Source of the DNA: Halocaridina rubra
Taxonomy: Eukaryota; Arthropoda; Malacostraca; Decapoda; Atyidae
Direction: 5' to 3'
Assembly (NCBI GenBank): GCA_037179515.1
Contig: JAXCGZ010002265.1
Location: 2,501 to 66,500 of the forward strand
DNA length: 64,000 nt
Position 1 is the first letter of the stretch. Each line of letters begins with the position of its first letter. The notes below the pieces were generated by a model, which made no database searches, was not told the DNA's origin, and saw only the letters and a program-made list of their open reading frames with translations. This document shows, in pieces, positions 10,540 through 25,965 of the stretch. The translations under genes were made by a program, and so were the position numbers.

Positions 10540-10775
10540 ATTTATATTGCTTGTCATAGGTATACAGTGTGTTGAGTGTGCTTTATCTGCCCAGTGTATA
10601 CCTCGTTAGTATCTGTAGTTTTTTCTCTACACTAAGCAATGCGATAGCTCAGTGGTAGAGCCCCGGGACTTGAAGAAGGACATCTAGCCTTAATCCTTCA
10701 GCTCCAAACTTTCTGTGTCCACCCCCATTCGAATAGGGACGAATTATGACGCAATTCCCCCCGAAAATAAGAACG
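10540..10775 (+). mobile_element. SINE-T, long form
   Basis: Forward partner of the copy at 241-475. The A box reads GATAGCTCAGTGGTAGAGCC, the body has GAAGGACATCTAGCCTTAATC, and the end is CCCCCATTCGAATAGGG. The extra 5' part includes AGGTATACAGTG and CAGTGTATACCT, which can form a hairpin. It directly follows the compound microsatellite. Confidence 0.75.
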
Positions 10776-11055
10776 CATTGCACGATAAATGTTTATATTG
10801 ATGGATATTCTTAAGTTAAGAAACACCGATGGCGTTCGTGTCTCATAATTAACTTCTGATATTACATTAGGTTAGCTTTGGTTATGTTAGTCGGACTAAG
10901 TAAGGGAGGGGTGTGGGTAAGAAGGCCCCAGTTCAGCAAGTACTTCTAACGATTACTTCCATAATTGATTTAGACATTGTAATGTGGTTTACCTATTGAT
11001 TTACAATGTAAAACGATAGATTTTGTTAGCCGTTTCCGTTAGATATGGGGTCTAT
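10776..11055. other. no feature recognised
   Basis: Short unique-looking stretch up to the foldback element. Confidence 0.4.
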
Positions 11056-11288
11056 GGCCCGATTTCTTAAACAGTGTAAACCTAGGATACCATATTGTTA
11101 GTTGGCTAGACACATACAAATGTATTTCATATACGTATCTGATGCGGTTCTGTGTATGGCTAGGATCCCCCGTGGGGGGATCCTAGCCATACACAGAACC
11201 GCGTCAGATGCGTTTATGAAATCCATTTGTGTGTGTCTAGCTAACTAACAATATGGTATCCTAGGTTTACACTGTTTAAGAAATCGGG
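11056..11288. mobile_element. foldback (hairpin) MITE
   Basis: Two arms of about 114 bases are reverse complements with about six mismatches and a loop of about 3 bases near 11,172-11,174. The ends read CCCGATTTCTTAAACAG and its complement. TCTAT occurs immediately outside both ends (11,051-11,055 and 11,289-11,293) and may be a target duplication; a GGGTCTAT reading is also possible. There is no coding capacity. The superfamily is not decidable from this copy. Confidence 0.85.
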
Positions 11289-11717
<429 letters not shown>

Positions 11718-11888
11718 GATCTCTTTTCCCATAAGGGGGAAACGCACGTGTGAAGAATGTTTTATATACATATGCTTACATAAATATATACATACATTAT
11801 GCAAGAGTGAATACAATTAGGTAAATACACACACAGGCATGCAGGCACATATTAGGTAAGGATTACTTTATTCTTAAGCATGTGATAA

Positions 11889-12800
<912 letters not shown>

Positions 12801-13099
12801 GAGAAAGACTGAGTATAAGGCTAACTTGAGGAATATATGGAATTTAGTGAAAGAGAAAGACTGAGTATAAGGCTATCCTGAGGAATGTGTGGAATGAGGT
12901 GAAGGAGGGAGTGGAAGAAGAATGGAACTGTTTCAAGGAGGAAGTTATGAAGTGTGCAGAGGCAGTGTGTGGAAGGAGAGTAACTAGTTGAAGTAAATTT
13001 TGAAAGAGATTCTTGAGAGGAATAAAAAGACGTTTTGAAAGGAAGTTAAAAGAGTGCAGAAAGATGAGTCTGGTAGGGAGGAGAGGGTGAAAGTAGCAG

Positions 13100-13408
13100 A
13101 TGGGCAGAGAGAGAGGGGCTGAGTATTTCAAGGAAATGTTAAATGAGGAAGATGATGAGACAGAGACTGTGTATGTGGGAAATGAATGGAGAATGCCAAT
13201 GTTAGGTGATGAGAATGAGAGAGAAATAACAAAAGAGAAGGTACATTTGGCATTGAGAGCAATGAAAACAGGTAAAGTACCAGGGATAGATGGATATCAT
13301 GTTGAATGCTTGTCAGAAGGTGGGGAGGCATTAGCAGAAAGGATGATTAGGTGGATGAATGTATGTTTTAGGAAAGGGAGGATCCCAGTTGATTGGAGGA
13401 GTGCATGA
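13100..13408 (+). pseudogene. LINE-B RT N-terminal region
   Basis: A 102-codon frame. Its second half reads GKVPGIDGYHVECLSEGGEA and ends in WMNVCFRKGRIPVDWRSA, the conserved RT fingers region before IVPLFK. A stop directly follows WRSA, and the next motif (PLFIEKGDKYE) continues downstream. Confidence 0.8.
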
Positions 13409-13817
13409 ATAGTTCCACTTTTTATAGAGAAAGGAGACAAGTATGAGTGTAGTTGTCTTAGAGGAATCAGTTTGTTGAATGTAGTTTGTAAGGTATATGG
13501 AAGAGTGTTAATTTAGAAAATTAGGAAAGGTACTGAGAGACTGATCGAAGAAGAGTGTGGGTTTAGGAGAGGAAAAGGGTGTGTGGATCAGGTGTTTGTG
13601 GTAAGACAGGTGTGATAGAAATTCTTAGAGAAAAGTAAGGAGACTTTTTGGGCATTTTTGGATATAGAGAAAGCGTATGCCAGGTTGATGGAGAGTCGTT
13701 GTGGAGTGTGTTGTGGCTGTATGGATTAAGTGGAAATTTGTTGATGCAATGAAGAGTTTTTATATGAATAATAGAGCATGTGTGAGAGTCGGGAACGCTA
13801 TGAATGATTAGTTTGAG
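13409..13817 (+). pseudogene. LINE-B RT centre, heavily decayed
   Basis: Readable scraps in alternate frames: a RGISLLNVVCKVYGRVL segment, EEECGFRRGKGCVDQVF, and a motif-A-like WAFLDIEKAY. In-frame stops are frequent. Confidence 0.65.
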
Positions 13818-14208
13818 GTGAATGCAGGGTTACATCAAGGTTGTGCAATGTTGCCGTGGTTGTTAAATGTGTATATGGATGGTGTGGTAAGGGAAGTAAA
13901 TGAAAGAGTATTAGACAGATGCTTGGAATTAGTCGGCGAGTATGGAAGGTTGTGGACACTAAATCTATTGCTATTCTCGGATGACAGCAATGTTGACTGA
14001 TACTGAGAATGAACTGAATCGTTTGGTGACTGAGTTTATTAGGGTGTATGAAAGATGGCAATTGCGCGTGAATATTGATAAAAGTAAAGTCAAGAAATGC
14101 ATGAGGAGTTTTAATGCTAATAGATTGAATGTGGGAGTGATTGGGAAATTTCTTAAAGAAGTTGAAAGTTTTAAGTATCTGGGGTCACATGTATCAAGGA
14201 CTGGATGA
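13818..14208 (+). pseudogene. LINE-B RT palm
   Basis: GLHQGCAMLPWLLNVYMDG corresponds to the G(L/V)xQGC motif. FSDD at about 13,974-13,985 replaces the usual FADD catalytic motif, and a frameshift follows it. The next frame carries RLVTEFIRVYERWQLRVN and ESFKYLGSHV, typical of the thumb side. Confidence 0.8.
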
Positions 14209-14760
14209 GTGGATTCGGAGGTAAGTCATAAAGTGAATGAAGCGAGTAAATGTCTAGGTGGATTGAAGAGTGTAATGGGAAATAGCTACTTGGAAATGAA
14301 TGCGAAAAGAAGGATATATGAAGGTGTGCTTGTGCCGACAGCATTGTATAGCGCAGAGACTTGGAATGCAAGAGAGGATGAAAGGATCAAGTTGAATGTA
14401 ATGGAGATGAGATGTTTGAGAAGTATGATTGGTGTATCTAGAATAGATAGAGTAAGAAATGAGGATGTCAGGCAGATAACGAGTGTTAAAAGAAGGCTGT
14501 TGGACAGGTTAGATAAGAGATTATTGACTTGGTTTGGACACATGGAAAGGATGAGTGATGAATGAATTGCAAAGAGAGTTTAGAGTACAGAAGTGCTTGG
14601 AGTTAGGTCAAGAGGGAGGCCTAGAAGATGGATGGAAGCAAGGAAGAGAGCGTGAACGAGATAGGAATGAGTGGAGGAAGATTGTTTGTAGACAACACGG
14701 ACCAAAGGGATTTCTCGCGCATGCTAGCTCAGCGAACTGTGATGGACGGGTGTGAGGAGA
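14209..14760 (+). pseudogene. LINE-B C-terminal domain
   Basis: Contains YEGVLVPTALYSAETWN, MEMRCLRSMIGVSRIDR and TWFGHMERM, then in a new frame the basic terminal segment with DRNEWRKIVCRQHGPKG. The order is exactly that of RTE-like C termini. The same terminal segment survives in the minus-strand copies at 26.6 and 48.1 kb. Confidence 0.8.
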
Positions 14761-15133
<373 letters not shown>

Positions 15134-15214
15134 CACTCATCTAGATAATTCTAACACTTTTGGCTTCTGTTGTCAAGAATCGAATCTGGGAACTATAGAA
15201 CAAGCCCTTTGCCT

Positions 15215-15450
15215 CAGAGGTCATAAAACAAGAGTACTGACACACTTGTTATGTTTCAAAATGATAGAGGGCACCACTGTGCCCTTAGACATATAGGTTA
15301 TAAAACAAGGTGAATTTGAAAATGCTACTGACGCTTCAGATACATAGGTCCCCTTTGTACCCCAAGCCACAGAGGTAATAAAATGGAGGAAATTTGAAAC
15401 TTCTACTGGTGTTTCGGATTTACGAAGGGCTCCGTTCCACCTTATTAATA
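15215..15450. repeat. diverged ~77-bp tandem repeat, three units
   Basis: The phrase AGGTYATAAAACAAGG recurs near 15,217, 15,295 and 15,371, each followed by GAATTTGAAA-like and CTACTGRYGTTTC-like segments in the later units. Confidence 0.6.
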
Positions 15451-15631
15451 TTCCAGTGAACCGTATGTTGAATCATGGCTAACATTAGGGTATTGGGAAA
15501 TACTGGAGATATTAAATAAGGATTGTTTGTTAATCGGGTAAGTGTTGTGTTTGTGTATGTCCTTCTCGCTTTCATTATAAAGTAAAGATTATATATTTTT
15601 TTATTTTCTTAGAAATAAGAGGGGGGGGGGG

Positions 15632-15792
15632 TTAGCGCGGTAGCTCAATTGTGGAACACGCCAGTCGGGTAGCAACTAACGCGAGTTTGAGTATATCGCA
15701 TAACGTTGGGAAGGGCATCCGGTCATAACACCCCCCCCCCGGTTCCAACTTGATGGTGTGCATCTCCATGGATGGGGACTAATTGTAACTTA
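15632..15792 (+). mobile_element. SINE-T, diverged
   Basis: Head GCGCGGTAGCTCAATTGTGG, body GGGAAGGGCATCCGGTC, and an end with GGATGGGGACTAATTGTAAC. A C homopolymer replaces part of the body. Confidence 0.75.
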
Positions 15793-16446
15793 AAATACGA
15801 GGTTTTAATTATTTCACATATAACTCTTAAAAGGACGTCATTTTCGGAGGTCATAGACAATGTCGAATGAAGAATCATGTCCAATGTGTGCATCATAAGG
15901 CAAAACCAGATCGATTGTAATAATCCCGAGTTTGAATGGATAACCTGCCCTTTCCTCCCCCCCCCCCCCTTATACCGAAACGTATGAAAAAGTTAAAAAG
16001 AGGTGAATTTATGAGCAGTTAAATGTAGCGCATTGAGTGCCCTTTTATACTATTTTTGCTGCGTTTTGTTATTCCAATAAAAAGTTTAATTGAGTTGAAT
16101 CGTGTTGGTAGATCAAAGCGTTGGCCGCGCACGATTTTATTATATAGAAGAGACAGTCGGGGGGGGGGGGAAGGTGCCATAGTTTATGTCAACAAAATTA
16201 TTCTTCTCTATTTGTTGTTTGACTCGTGATATTTAAAAGTGTTTGTGTGCGTATGTGGATACCTAAGCATATGTTTTTTGGTGTAGATTGACATGTAATT
16301 TATGTAGATGTGATTAATCCTTTGCTTTTCTTCAGTTATATGGGTAAAAAGCTTTTAATTTCTTTGGATATAGTTAGGGTTATTATTCAGATGATATTAA
16401 TAGTATAAAATTATTTGTTCTCTATAAGTTTCCTCAATTTACAAAA
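15793..16446. other. no feature recognised; C/G homopolymers
   Basis: Contains runs of ten or more C (about 15,957) and G (about 16,160). Otherwise AT-rich without motifs. Confidence 0.5.
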
Positions 16447-16760
<314 letters not shown>

Positions 16761-16771
16761 ACTATATATAT

Positions 16772-17722
<951 letters not shown>

Positions 17723-17820
17723 TTCAACCAAAACTTCTTTGTCGATTTAAGTCTCAGTTGTGTTTTGTTTTGGTTCTGTCCTCAAAGTTGAGCTTCGTTT
17801 CGTAATAGGGTTTGTGTAAC

Positions 17821-17940
17821 ATGAACCCTGATTCATCACTGGAGGGAAATGTAGGGAAGGATTCCCAGTCCCTCGCTCCGCTCATCTATTTGACTATTAC
17901 GAAGCGCAGGGGAATACTAAGGAACCATTATTAGCCCCCA
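17821..17940 (-). mobile_element. K element fragment
   Basis: GGATTCCCAGTCCCTCGCTCC and GACTATTACGAAGCGCAGGG match the reverse of K. The hairpin end is missing. Confidence 0.55.
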
Positions 17941-18085
17941 TTCCAGTGGAAGAGAGAGGAAAATGCATTGTAAGATGTAAAAGGAGGAATGATTGAGGTA
18001 AATTGGCTTCTGGTGAATGTGTGTTTTGACTCTGCCACCCTTGTATGGGGGACTTTGGCCTTTGTGATATGCATGCATGTTTATG
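17941..18085 (+). mobile_element. LINE-B 3' end fragment
   Basis: TTGGCTTCTGGTGAATGTG, then TTTGACTCTGCCACCC and CCCTTGTATGGGGG, then GGCC. The 5' truncation abuts the K fragment. Confidence 0.7.
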
Positions 18086-18377
18086 TCAGATGGCCTTTGG
18101 TTAAAATCTGATTCATGAAATTGCCCCATACCAGGATTGAAATCTGCAAGACACCCGAAAATTCATCAGTGTGCTGAAGAGGCTACTTACTGTAATGCTG
18201 ATGATAGCGTCTAATGCACAGTGCATGATCAGCCTGTGTGTTATAGGTTCGAATCATGGTTTGGAGATGTTGCCTGATTCATTTTTTCACGTGTGGTGAT
18301 GGGTTTATATAATCGTGCACCTACTTTACCTTCTGCAATTGCACCTCTTCGTAATGAATTTTTAAAGTGCTTTATGG
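18086..18377. other. no feature recognised
   Basis: Unique-looking stretch, no motifs. Confidence 0.4.
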
Positions 18378-18556
18378 TATTCCCCCTTAGTGGGGCAAGA
18401 ATACCTCCCCAGCGCATCTCTGCGTGTCGTAAAAGTCGACTATGTGGGGTGGAACAAAGTAATTGGGAATACCTGTCTTTGTATTTTCTTCCCTTAAAGA
18501 GTAAAGTTCTTGCTTTAACTCAACCACTCCCCTTGTAAGGGGATAATGGCACTACG
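18378..18556 (+). mobile_element. K element
   Basis: GGGCAAGAATACCTCCCC, GTCGTAAAAGTCGAC, AAAGAGTAAAGTTCTTGC, and terminal hairpin CCCCTTGTAAGGGG with ATAATGGC. It ends where truncated LINE-C begins. Confidence 0.75.
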
Positions 18557-18666
18557 AGCGTACCCAACTTGAAAATTCGCATAACTTTCTCTTTGACTTC
18601 CCATGGGATGACTACTGCTTTCGGTCCTGCAACCCTGATCAGGTAGCTCTAAAAGTTGCCGAGATC

Positions 18667-19695
18667 ATGACCGCGGGAATGGAGGCGTACATCCCCTCCT
18701 CTACAAAAACTTTCTCTCCCCCTAAAACTTGGTTTGACCGTGCCTACTCCATGGCTATCCAGGCTAGGAATCGGGCTCACCGATCTTACCAAGCCTCTCC
18801 TTCCGATTTAACTCACTCTGCTTTTATTATAGCTAGGAATCGCTGTACTGCTCAGATTCAAAGGTCTAAGGCTTTGTTTATAAGAAGGAAAGTTGATGAC
18901 CTTAACTCCTCTCCAACTGACAAATGCTTCAGGGCCTTAACTAAAAACCTCTCCAAAAACTTCTGTAACTCAACCTTTCCCCCTCTCATTCGTTCTGATG
19001 ATTCTATAGCTTGCTCTCCCACTGACAAAGCCACTCTCTTTGGCTCTTATTTTTCTGCCAACTCTTCTATCAACGATTCCAGCACTCCTGTTCCTCAGTC
19101 TTTACCCCTCTCTAACCCTATGCCCTCCCTTATCCTTTCTTCACGCAAAGTTCATAAGGTTCTTCACTCGCTAAAGACGAACAAGGCATCTGGTCCCAAT
19201 GGTATACCTGCAAGGTTCCTTAAGGAGTTTGCATATGAACTGGCTCCCGTGCTTTGCCGTCATTTTCGCCTCATTCTGTCAACCAGAATCTATCCTTCAT
19301 CTTGGAAGCATGCTCTAGTTCAACCTGATCCTAAGCAGGGTGACCACTCTATTCCTTCTAACTACCGACCTATTGCCCTAACCTCCTCTATTGCTAAAGT
19401 TTTCGAAACTTTGCTTAGTTCTCACTTCTTGAAATGCCTTGAATCTAACTCACTTATCTCTGATCACCAGTATGGCTTCCGCAAGGCAAGATCCACTGGT
19501 GATCTCCTGTCCTATCTTACTCATGTATGGTCATCTTCTCTGAGGAATTATGGGGAATCTTTTGTCGTCGCCCTTGATATCTCTATATCTCTAAGGCTTT
19601 TGACAGAGTCTGGCACATGGCTCTGTTGGCCAAACTCCCTGCCTATGGCTTTACCCCTTCTTTCTGTTTTCTTACTGACCGTTTTATATCTGTAG
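18667..19695 (+). pseudogene. LINE-C RT fingers and palm start
   Basis: A 342-codon frame. It contains KTNKASGPNGIPARFLKEF, YPSSWKHALVQP.PKQGD, NYRPIALTSSIAKVFETLL and HQYGFRKARSTGDLLSYLTH, the standard RT fingers motifs. At motif A it reads VVALDIS and then loses register because an 8-bp unit (ATATCTCT) is duplicated at 19,577-19,592. Normal sequence (KAFDRVWH) continues in the next frame. Confidence 0.85.
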
Positions 19696-20246
19696 TTGTT
19701 GATGGTGCAACATCTAGCCCTTTCTCTGTTACCAGTGGTGTTCCACAGTGCTCTGTTCTTTCACCAACTCTGTTCCTTTTCTTCATCAATGATCTTCTAC
19801 AATCCCCATCTTCCTCCCTTCTTCATGCCTTTGCTGATGATTCTACCCTTCACTTTTCCTCTGCCTTTTCTTCACAACCTTCATCTGCTACTCATAAACA
19901 ATCTCGTATCACTCTTTCTTCTGCTCTCAACTCCTATTTGCAGAGAGTATCTGAGTGGGACACTCAAAATTTAGTTAAATTCAATGCCTCCAAGGCACAG
20001 TTTCTGGCTATCTCTTTATCTTCTCCTCCTGATAACCCTATTGTCTTCGAAACTAAAGAAATTTACCCTCTTAACTCTGTCAACATATTAGGAATCCATA
20101 TAGCCTCTAACTTGTCTTGGAGGAATCACATAATCCAAATTTCTAAATCTTCATCCAAAATATTGGGGTTTTTGTTTCTTTTTCGTCATTACTTTTCCTC
20201 TTTGCAGTTACTTAAAATTTACAAAGGTCTTATCCGTCCCTCTTAG
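19594..20246 (+). pseudogene. LINE-C RT palm and thumb
   Basis: Continues the RT after the microduplication. It has LLAKLPAYGFTPSF, VVVDGATSSPFSV, SGVPQCSVLSPTLF (Cys in place of the usual Gly), LHAFADDSTLH with an intact FADD motif, LVKFNASKAQFLAISLS, and KIYKGLIRPS followed by a stop. Confidence 0.85.
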
Positions 20247-20660
20247 CATACTGCTCACACATCTGGAGTGCTTCTTTCTTTACTTATATTCTTGATAGGG
20301 TTGAATCTAAGGCATTCAGACTCATTAATGATCCTTCTCTTACTTCTAGCCAGGATTCTCACTCTCTTCGCCGTAAGGTATCTTCTCTTTCGCTTTCTAT
20401 CACTACTACTTCCATCGCTGCTCTGATGAGTTGGCGAGTTGCATCCCTCCCCCACTGCCGAGGCCGCATAACACTCGCCAAGCGGCCTCATCTCACAGGT
20501 ACTGTGTGGAGGTTTGTAGCTCGCGGATTGGTTGGTGCAGCGACTGCTACTTCCCATCTACCTCCAGACTCTGGAACTCTCTTCCTCCATCTGTCTTTCC
20601 TAATTCTTATGACCTTTCATCTTTCAAAAAGCAGATCTATCGTCATCTCAGAGCCTAGTC
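20247..20660 (+). pseudogene. LINE-C C-terminal region
   Basis: Scraps in alternating frames: ILDRVESKAFRLINDPSL, SLRRKVSSLSLS, CIPPPLPRPHNTRQAASSH and TSRLWNSLPPSVFPNSYDLS. This is the usual ending of the family. The 3' UTR follows to about 20,860 with a hairpin-capable GAGGGCAGTTTCTGCCTGTC. Confidence 0.8.
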
Positions 20661-20939
20661 CTCCATATCTCTGGGTCCTCTGTACTTTGACCGTTTTTTT
20701 CTGTCTGTCGTTTTCCTTTGTGTGACATTCTCTCATCTCTGCCTTGTCATTAACCTTTTTCTTTTCCTTCATCTTGCTAGTTTCTCGTGCCCTGGCCTTT
20801 ATTGTTGAGGGCAGTTTCTGCCTGTCCCGGTGTCACAGTCATAAAAAAAAAGATACGTATACAGTATGTGTACGTGCAAGCGATGTAGTGTATTCCTTTT
20901 CCATATACCTTTCTTACGCCCTGCTGCCTTATATGTAAA

Positions 20940-21012
20940 TGTATATGTTCTTTCCCATTTCCAACCTGTTGGTGTTCAGTTCCATTCGACTGGGGATTAA
21001 CAATGACACATA
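20940..21012 (+). mobile_element. SINE-T 3' end fragment
   Basis: CCAACCTGTTGGTGTTCAG, then ATTCGACTGGGGATTAACAATGACAC-like end; head missing. Confidence 0.6.
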
Positions 21013-21155
21013 AGACTGCTAAGAAGAACAACTGCTTGAAACGTTTCAGAACTGACACTCATCACTGCACAACTAAAAGAACATTTCCATGGAAATGGTT
21101 CATTAGTGATGAGTGGAAGAAAGAGGTACAGTATTTTGGAATGTCCTTCAGTAAG

Positions 21156-21437
<282 letters not shown>

Positions 21438-21536
21438 CGCACACACCAGGTTCCCTTTTCATCTCGATATCTTACAAGTGCGGAATCGTTGTTTTATTAT
21501 AGATTTTATATAGACCGGTGTAAAGGATATTGATGT

Positions 21537-21637
21537 ATGCATGCATACATTCATACATACATGCATACATACATACATACATACATACATACATACATAC
21601 ATACATACATGCATACATACATGCATACATACATACA

Positions 21638-21667
<30 letters not shown>
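21537..21667. repeat. (CATA)n microsatellite
   Basis: CATA units with GCATACAT interruptions. The low-complexity ORFs here are artefacts. Confidence 0.95.
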
Positions 21668-21669
<2 letters not shown>

Positions 21670-21874
21670 GTGTTGAAAAGCTCTTCTGCCTCTCTTTGTT
21701 TTTTAATCTTTGTTATCCAAACATTCCAATACAGTTCGTGCCTCGTAGCAACATTCAGTGATTTGGATAACATTATCCCATTGAATTACTTGCGGTGCCT
21801 GTACAATTTTCATTGTAATTTTGTTTTCATTTTGCTCATATTTTTGGTAAAATATTGTAATTGTGTAGCACATA

Positions 21875-22590
<716 letters not shown>

Positions 22591-22865
22591 CTTTTTTAAA
22601 GCGAGCTTTATATTATTGAAATACTCTGTTGTTTGCCATGTAAATATATTTATTTGGAAACCTCTGCAAAACTCCCCGAAACCTTTCATCTCCTAAGCTG
22701 TGAACCTCCCTTAAACAAAAAACGATTGTTATCTGAAATTAAAATGACATGAATAAGATAATTATATTTAGATCATCGTAGTTATGAAGGGAAGCTAAGG
22801 TCTGCAGGGTGAATCCCTGAGATTACGGCCACATTAAGGGCAATTTGCTATGTGAATTGAGGGTA
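22591..22865. other. no feature recognised
   Basis: Mixed sequence leading into the small TIR element. Confidence 0.4.
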
Positions 22866-23010
22866 GGGGTGTTGCCTAGCGGGTCGGAGGCAAGTATGAA
22901 TATGCAGTTGCTTATGCGATTGGCCATCCTAAATGGTTTTCCATCCAGTATGGCCACGCGCATAATGTGAGTCGTGTTAGCTCTTGCCGCCGACCCGTTA
23001 GGCAACCCAC
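22866..23010. mobile_element. small TIR element (MITE-like)
   Basis: GTTGCCTAGCGGGTCGGAGG near 22,870 is the reverse complement, with two mismatches, of a segment ending at 23,006, giving TIRs of about 24-28 bases around a ~90-base interior. Noncoding. A diverged one-ended relative lies at 34,925-35,020. The target duplication is unclear. Confidence 0.6.
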
Positions 23011-23243
23011 TCAGCAAATCCCTTGCAGTTTGGCTGTGTCCTTGCATGTGTTTTTGTCTCGGGTGATTTCATCTTAACAGGTCCAGACTCTTGTTTCGAA
23101 GTCTTAAAGTGGCATAAGATGATTCCCCCACGTCGAGAATGCCCTTATATCCATGAAATGAAAGAAGAGGGATATTTTGGCTCACATTTGAATAGCATTA
23201 TTTGGATGTCTGTTTGTGTGTGTGTGTGTAAGTGTGTGTGTAT

Positions 23244-23356
<113 letters not shown>

Positions 23357-23569
23357 GAAAAATAACTTAATGAGATAAAAAATACATATCTTGAGAATGA
23401 TTTAAAGTCTGTAATTTTATGTGTATTGCAAAATTTCCTCATATTTCCTCGTTTTTGTTCTCCTCTTTATCTTAACTTCCTCCGTCTGCAGAGTTTAAGT
23501 CCCTCAGACAAGCAATGTGAAGGCGGGAATTCGCTGTAAAGTTTTAATGAATATATTTTGTCCTCCTGG

Positions 23570-23699
<130 letters not shown>

Positions 23700-23866
23700 G
23701 CTTCACTTTTAGTACAAGGAAAATGAGACAAGTTAGACTGAATTTTACTGCTTTTTTTGGACAGTCTGATTTCACTTGTTTTTTTTTTTATTTCGTGGAA
23801 TCTTACTTATTTGAAATGAAATAAGTTTTGCTCTGTATTTTAAACCAGACATTTTTTTTTTTTTGC

Positions 23867-24033
23867 CGATTTTTGTGTCATAATTGGTCTCCATCTGAAT
23901 GGGGATGGACACAGGTAAGGTGTTGAAGCTATAATGGGGGTTAGGGCTGGAACTGCAGTGGCATCGAACCCGAGTTAGCCAAGCTTGATATATCTCGACT
24001 TGGGGCCCTACCACTGAGCTTCCGTGCCACCAA
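23867..24033 (-). mobile_element. SINE-T
   Basis: Reverse copy with GTGTCATAATTGGTCTCC, GGGGATGGACACAGG, a B-box remnant (ATCGAACCCGAG) and a tRNA-like head CACTGAGCTTCC. Confidence 0.75.
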
Positions 24034-24037
24034 TGTC

Positions 24038-24449
<412 letters not shown>

Positions 24450-24702
24450 TTGTGTGCGTGCGTGTGTGATTTGCAATATTTGCAAGGTATCTTGTATACT
24501 CTGTTACTGTTATGGGAGAGTATTTTTTTTTTTTTCAAAATTTTCCTAACTTTGTTACTCTAGGAAAAATAGCAGCATAGTATACGAGATAAATTTTAGA
24601 GATTGCTTATTATTACATATTGGCCAAACCAATAGACACCTGTTGAAAAAAGTAAATTAGCATACATATGTAATTAATTCCAATATGAAATATAAAGTTC
24701 TT

Positions 24703-24706
<4 letters not shown>

Positions 24707-24801
<95 letters not shown>

Positions 24802-24858
24802 AAAGATCCATGAAAGTGGTTCTCCTGTAATTATTGCAATAATTGATCGTAGTAGAAA

Positions 24859-24891
<33 letters not shown>

Positions 24892-24911
24892 TAGTAGTAG
24901 TAGTAGTAGTA
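24707..24911. repeat. (TA)n and (TAG)n
   Basis: (TA)n at about 24,707-24,798, and (TAG)n at about 24,857-24,911 with one TGG unit. Confidence 0.94.
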
Positions 24912-25267
24912 ATATATGGTTATTTTACTGTGATATGTCCATATAAAGTATCACTTCGCCCTTCTAATGTAAAAGGAGATAAAAAAATGGGGTTTAAAGA
25001 CATTTCTGGCATAAATGACCTTTTTCGTTTGCTTAGAGGCCCTACAGGCGAAGACATGTAGGGGTAAGCGGGATATGAGGGTAATTAAGGGTGATTAATT
25101 GAATGACTTGGTCAAGAATGACAGTTTTTTTCTATTTTAGAAAATGACCTCAGTTTTTCTTTTATTTTTTATATAGTATAGAATAATCCAATATTCTCAT
25201 CCATATCATCATTAAAAGAAATTGTATGAAGGTATCAGTGATGAATTATCCATTGTGACAAAAAGAC
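24912..25267. other. AT-rich, no feature recognised
   Basis: No motif-bearing frame. Confidence 0.45.
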
Positions 25268-25440
25268 AGTAGCAGGGGGACAGCAGTATCGCAGAGGTTA
25301 GAACACTCGAATCGGGAAGGCACGACCCACGATTGAACCCACCGCCTGTTTTTAGTAAGTTTTTCCAGCCTTAGTTCCCCAGCTCTAGCCTGTCTGTGTC
25401 CACTCCTGTAAAGGGATTAACAATGACACAAAGCGGCAAA
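25268..25440 (+). mobile_element. SINE-T
   Basis: Full-length-looking copy: CAGTATCGCAGAGGTTAG head, ATTGAACCCACCG B box, CCCCAGCTCTAGCCTGTC, and end AATGACACAAAGCGGC. Confidence 0.85.
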
Positions 25441-25751
25441 CCAAACTTCAGTAGCTAAATTTTTCGTGTTGAATGTTATGGCGTGTTGATTTAACAGGTA
25501 TTTGGGTGCTAACATGGTAGTAAGCACTATGAATGTGAGTAGATATATGTTCTTGTGTAAAGTATTTCTTCACCCTACCTCTTTTGTATTTCTAAGGGAT
25601 GATCTTGATCCTCATCATCATTGCGTAATGTGGTTCTAATATTCAACTGTTAAGAGTATATTGGAGAGGCTCTTGCCAATAATTCGGCGTTAGTACGAAT
25701 TGTCACATTCTAAGGATTAAAGTCTACTTTTACACCTAATTCAATTTCCAC
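25441..25751. other. no feature recognised
   Basis: Nothing recognised. Confidence 0.4.
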
Positions 25752-25965
25752 AATTCCCTTTTTAAGGGAGGGGGCCGAGTCAAAGCATGCTTAGGCACTA
25801 GAAGCCAGTATACCGCGATCACTCCTCTAAGCTTTTATAGGATAAGTGCTGCCACAATCTCCCCCACCACCTTCATTGGGTCACCCACATATCAGTTGGT
25901 AAAGTTCTTTTGCCGTGAGACCCGACAGCCGCAGCTGGTATGCTTTTACCCTTTAACATTGACAA
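25752..25965 (-). mobile_element. LINE-B 3' end fragment
   Basis: Reverse of the LINE-B 3' UTR: GGGGGCCGAGTCAAAGC, CATTGGGTCACCCAC and GCCGTGAGACCCGAC. The hairpin is altered to CCCTTTTTAAGGG. Confidence 0.75.

Larger units (their letters stand above)
18557..20860 (+). mobile_element. LINE-C copy 1, Jockey/CR1-like, 5'-truncated
   Basis: Begins in the linker between endonuclease and RT (TTCTCTTTGACTTCCCATGG also occurs in copy 2 at 42.3 kb) and ends at TGTCCCGGTGTCACAGTC followed by an A run. It contains most of the RT in two frames plus a decayed C terminus. The superfamily was judged from RT wording and needs a phylogeny. Confidence 0.85.
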
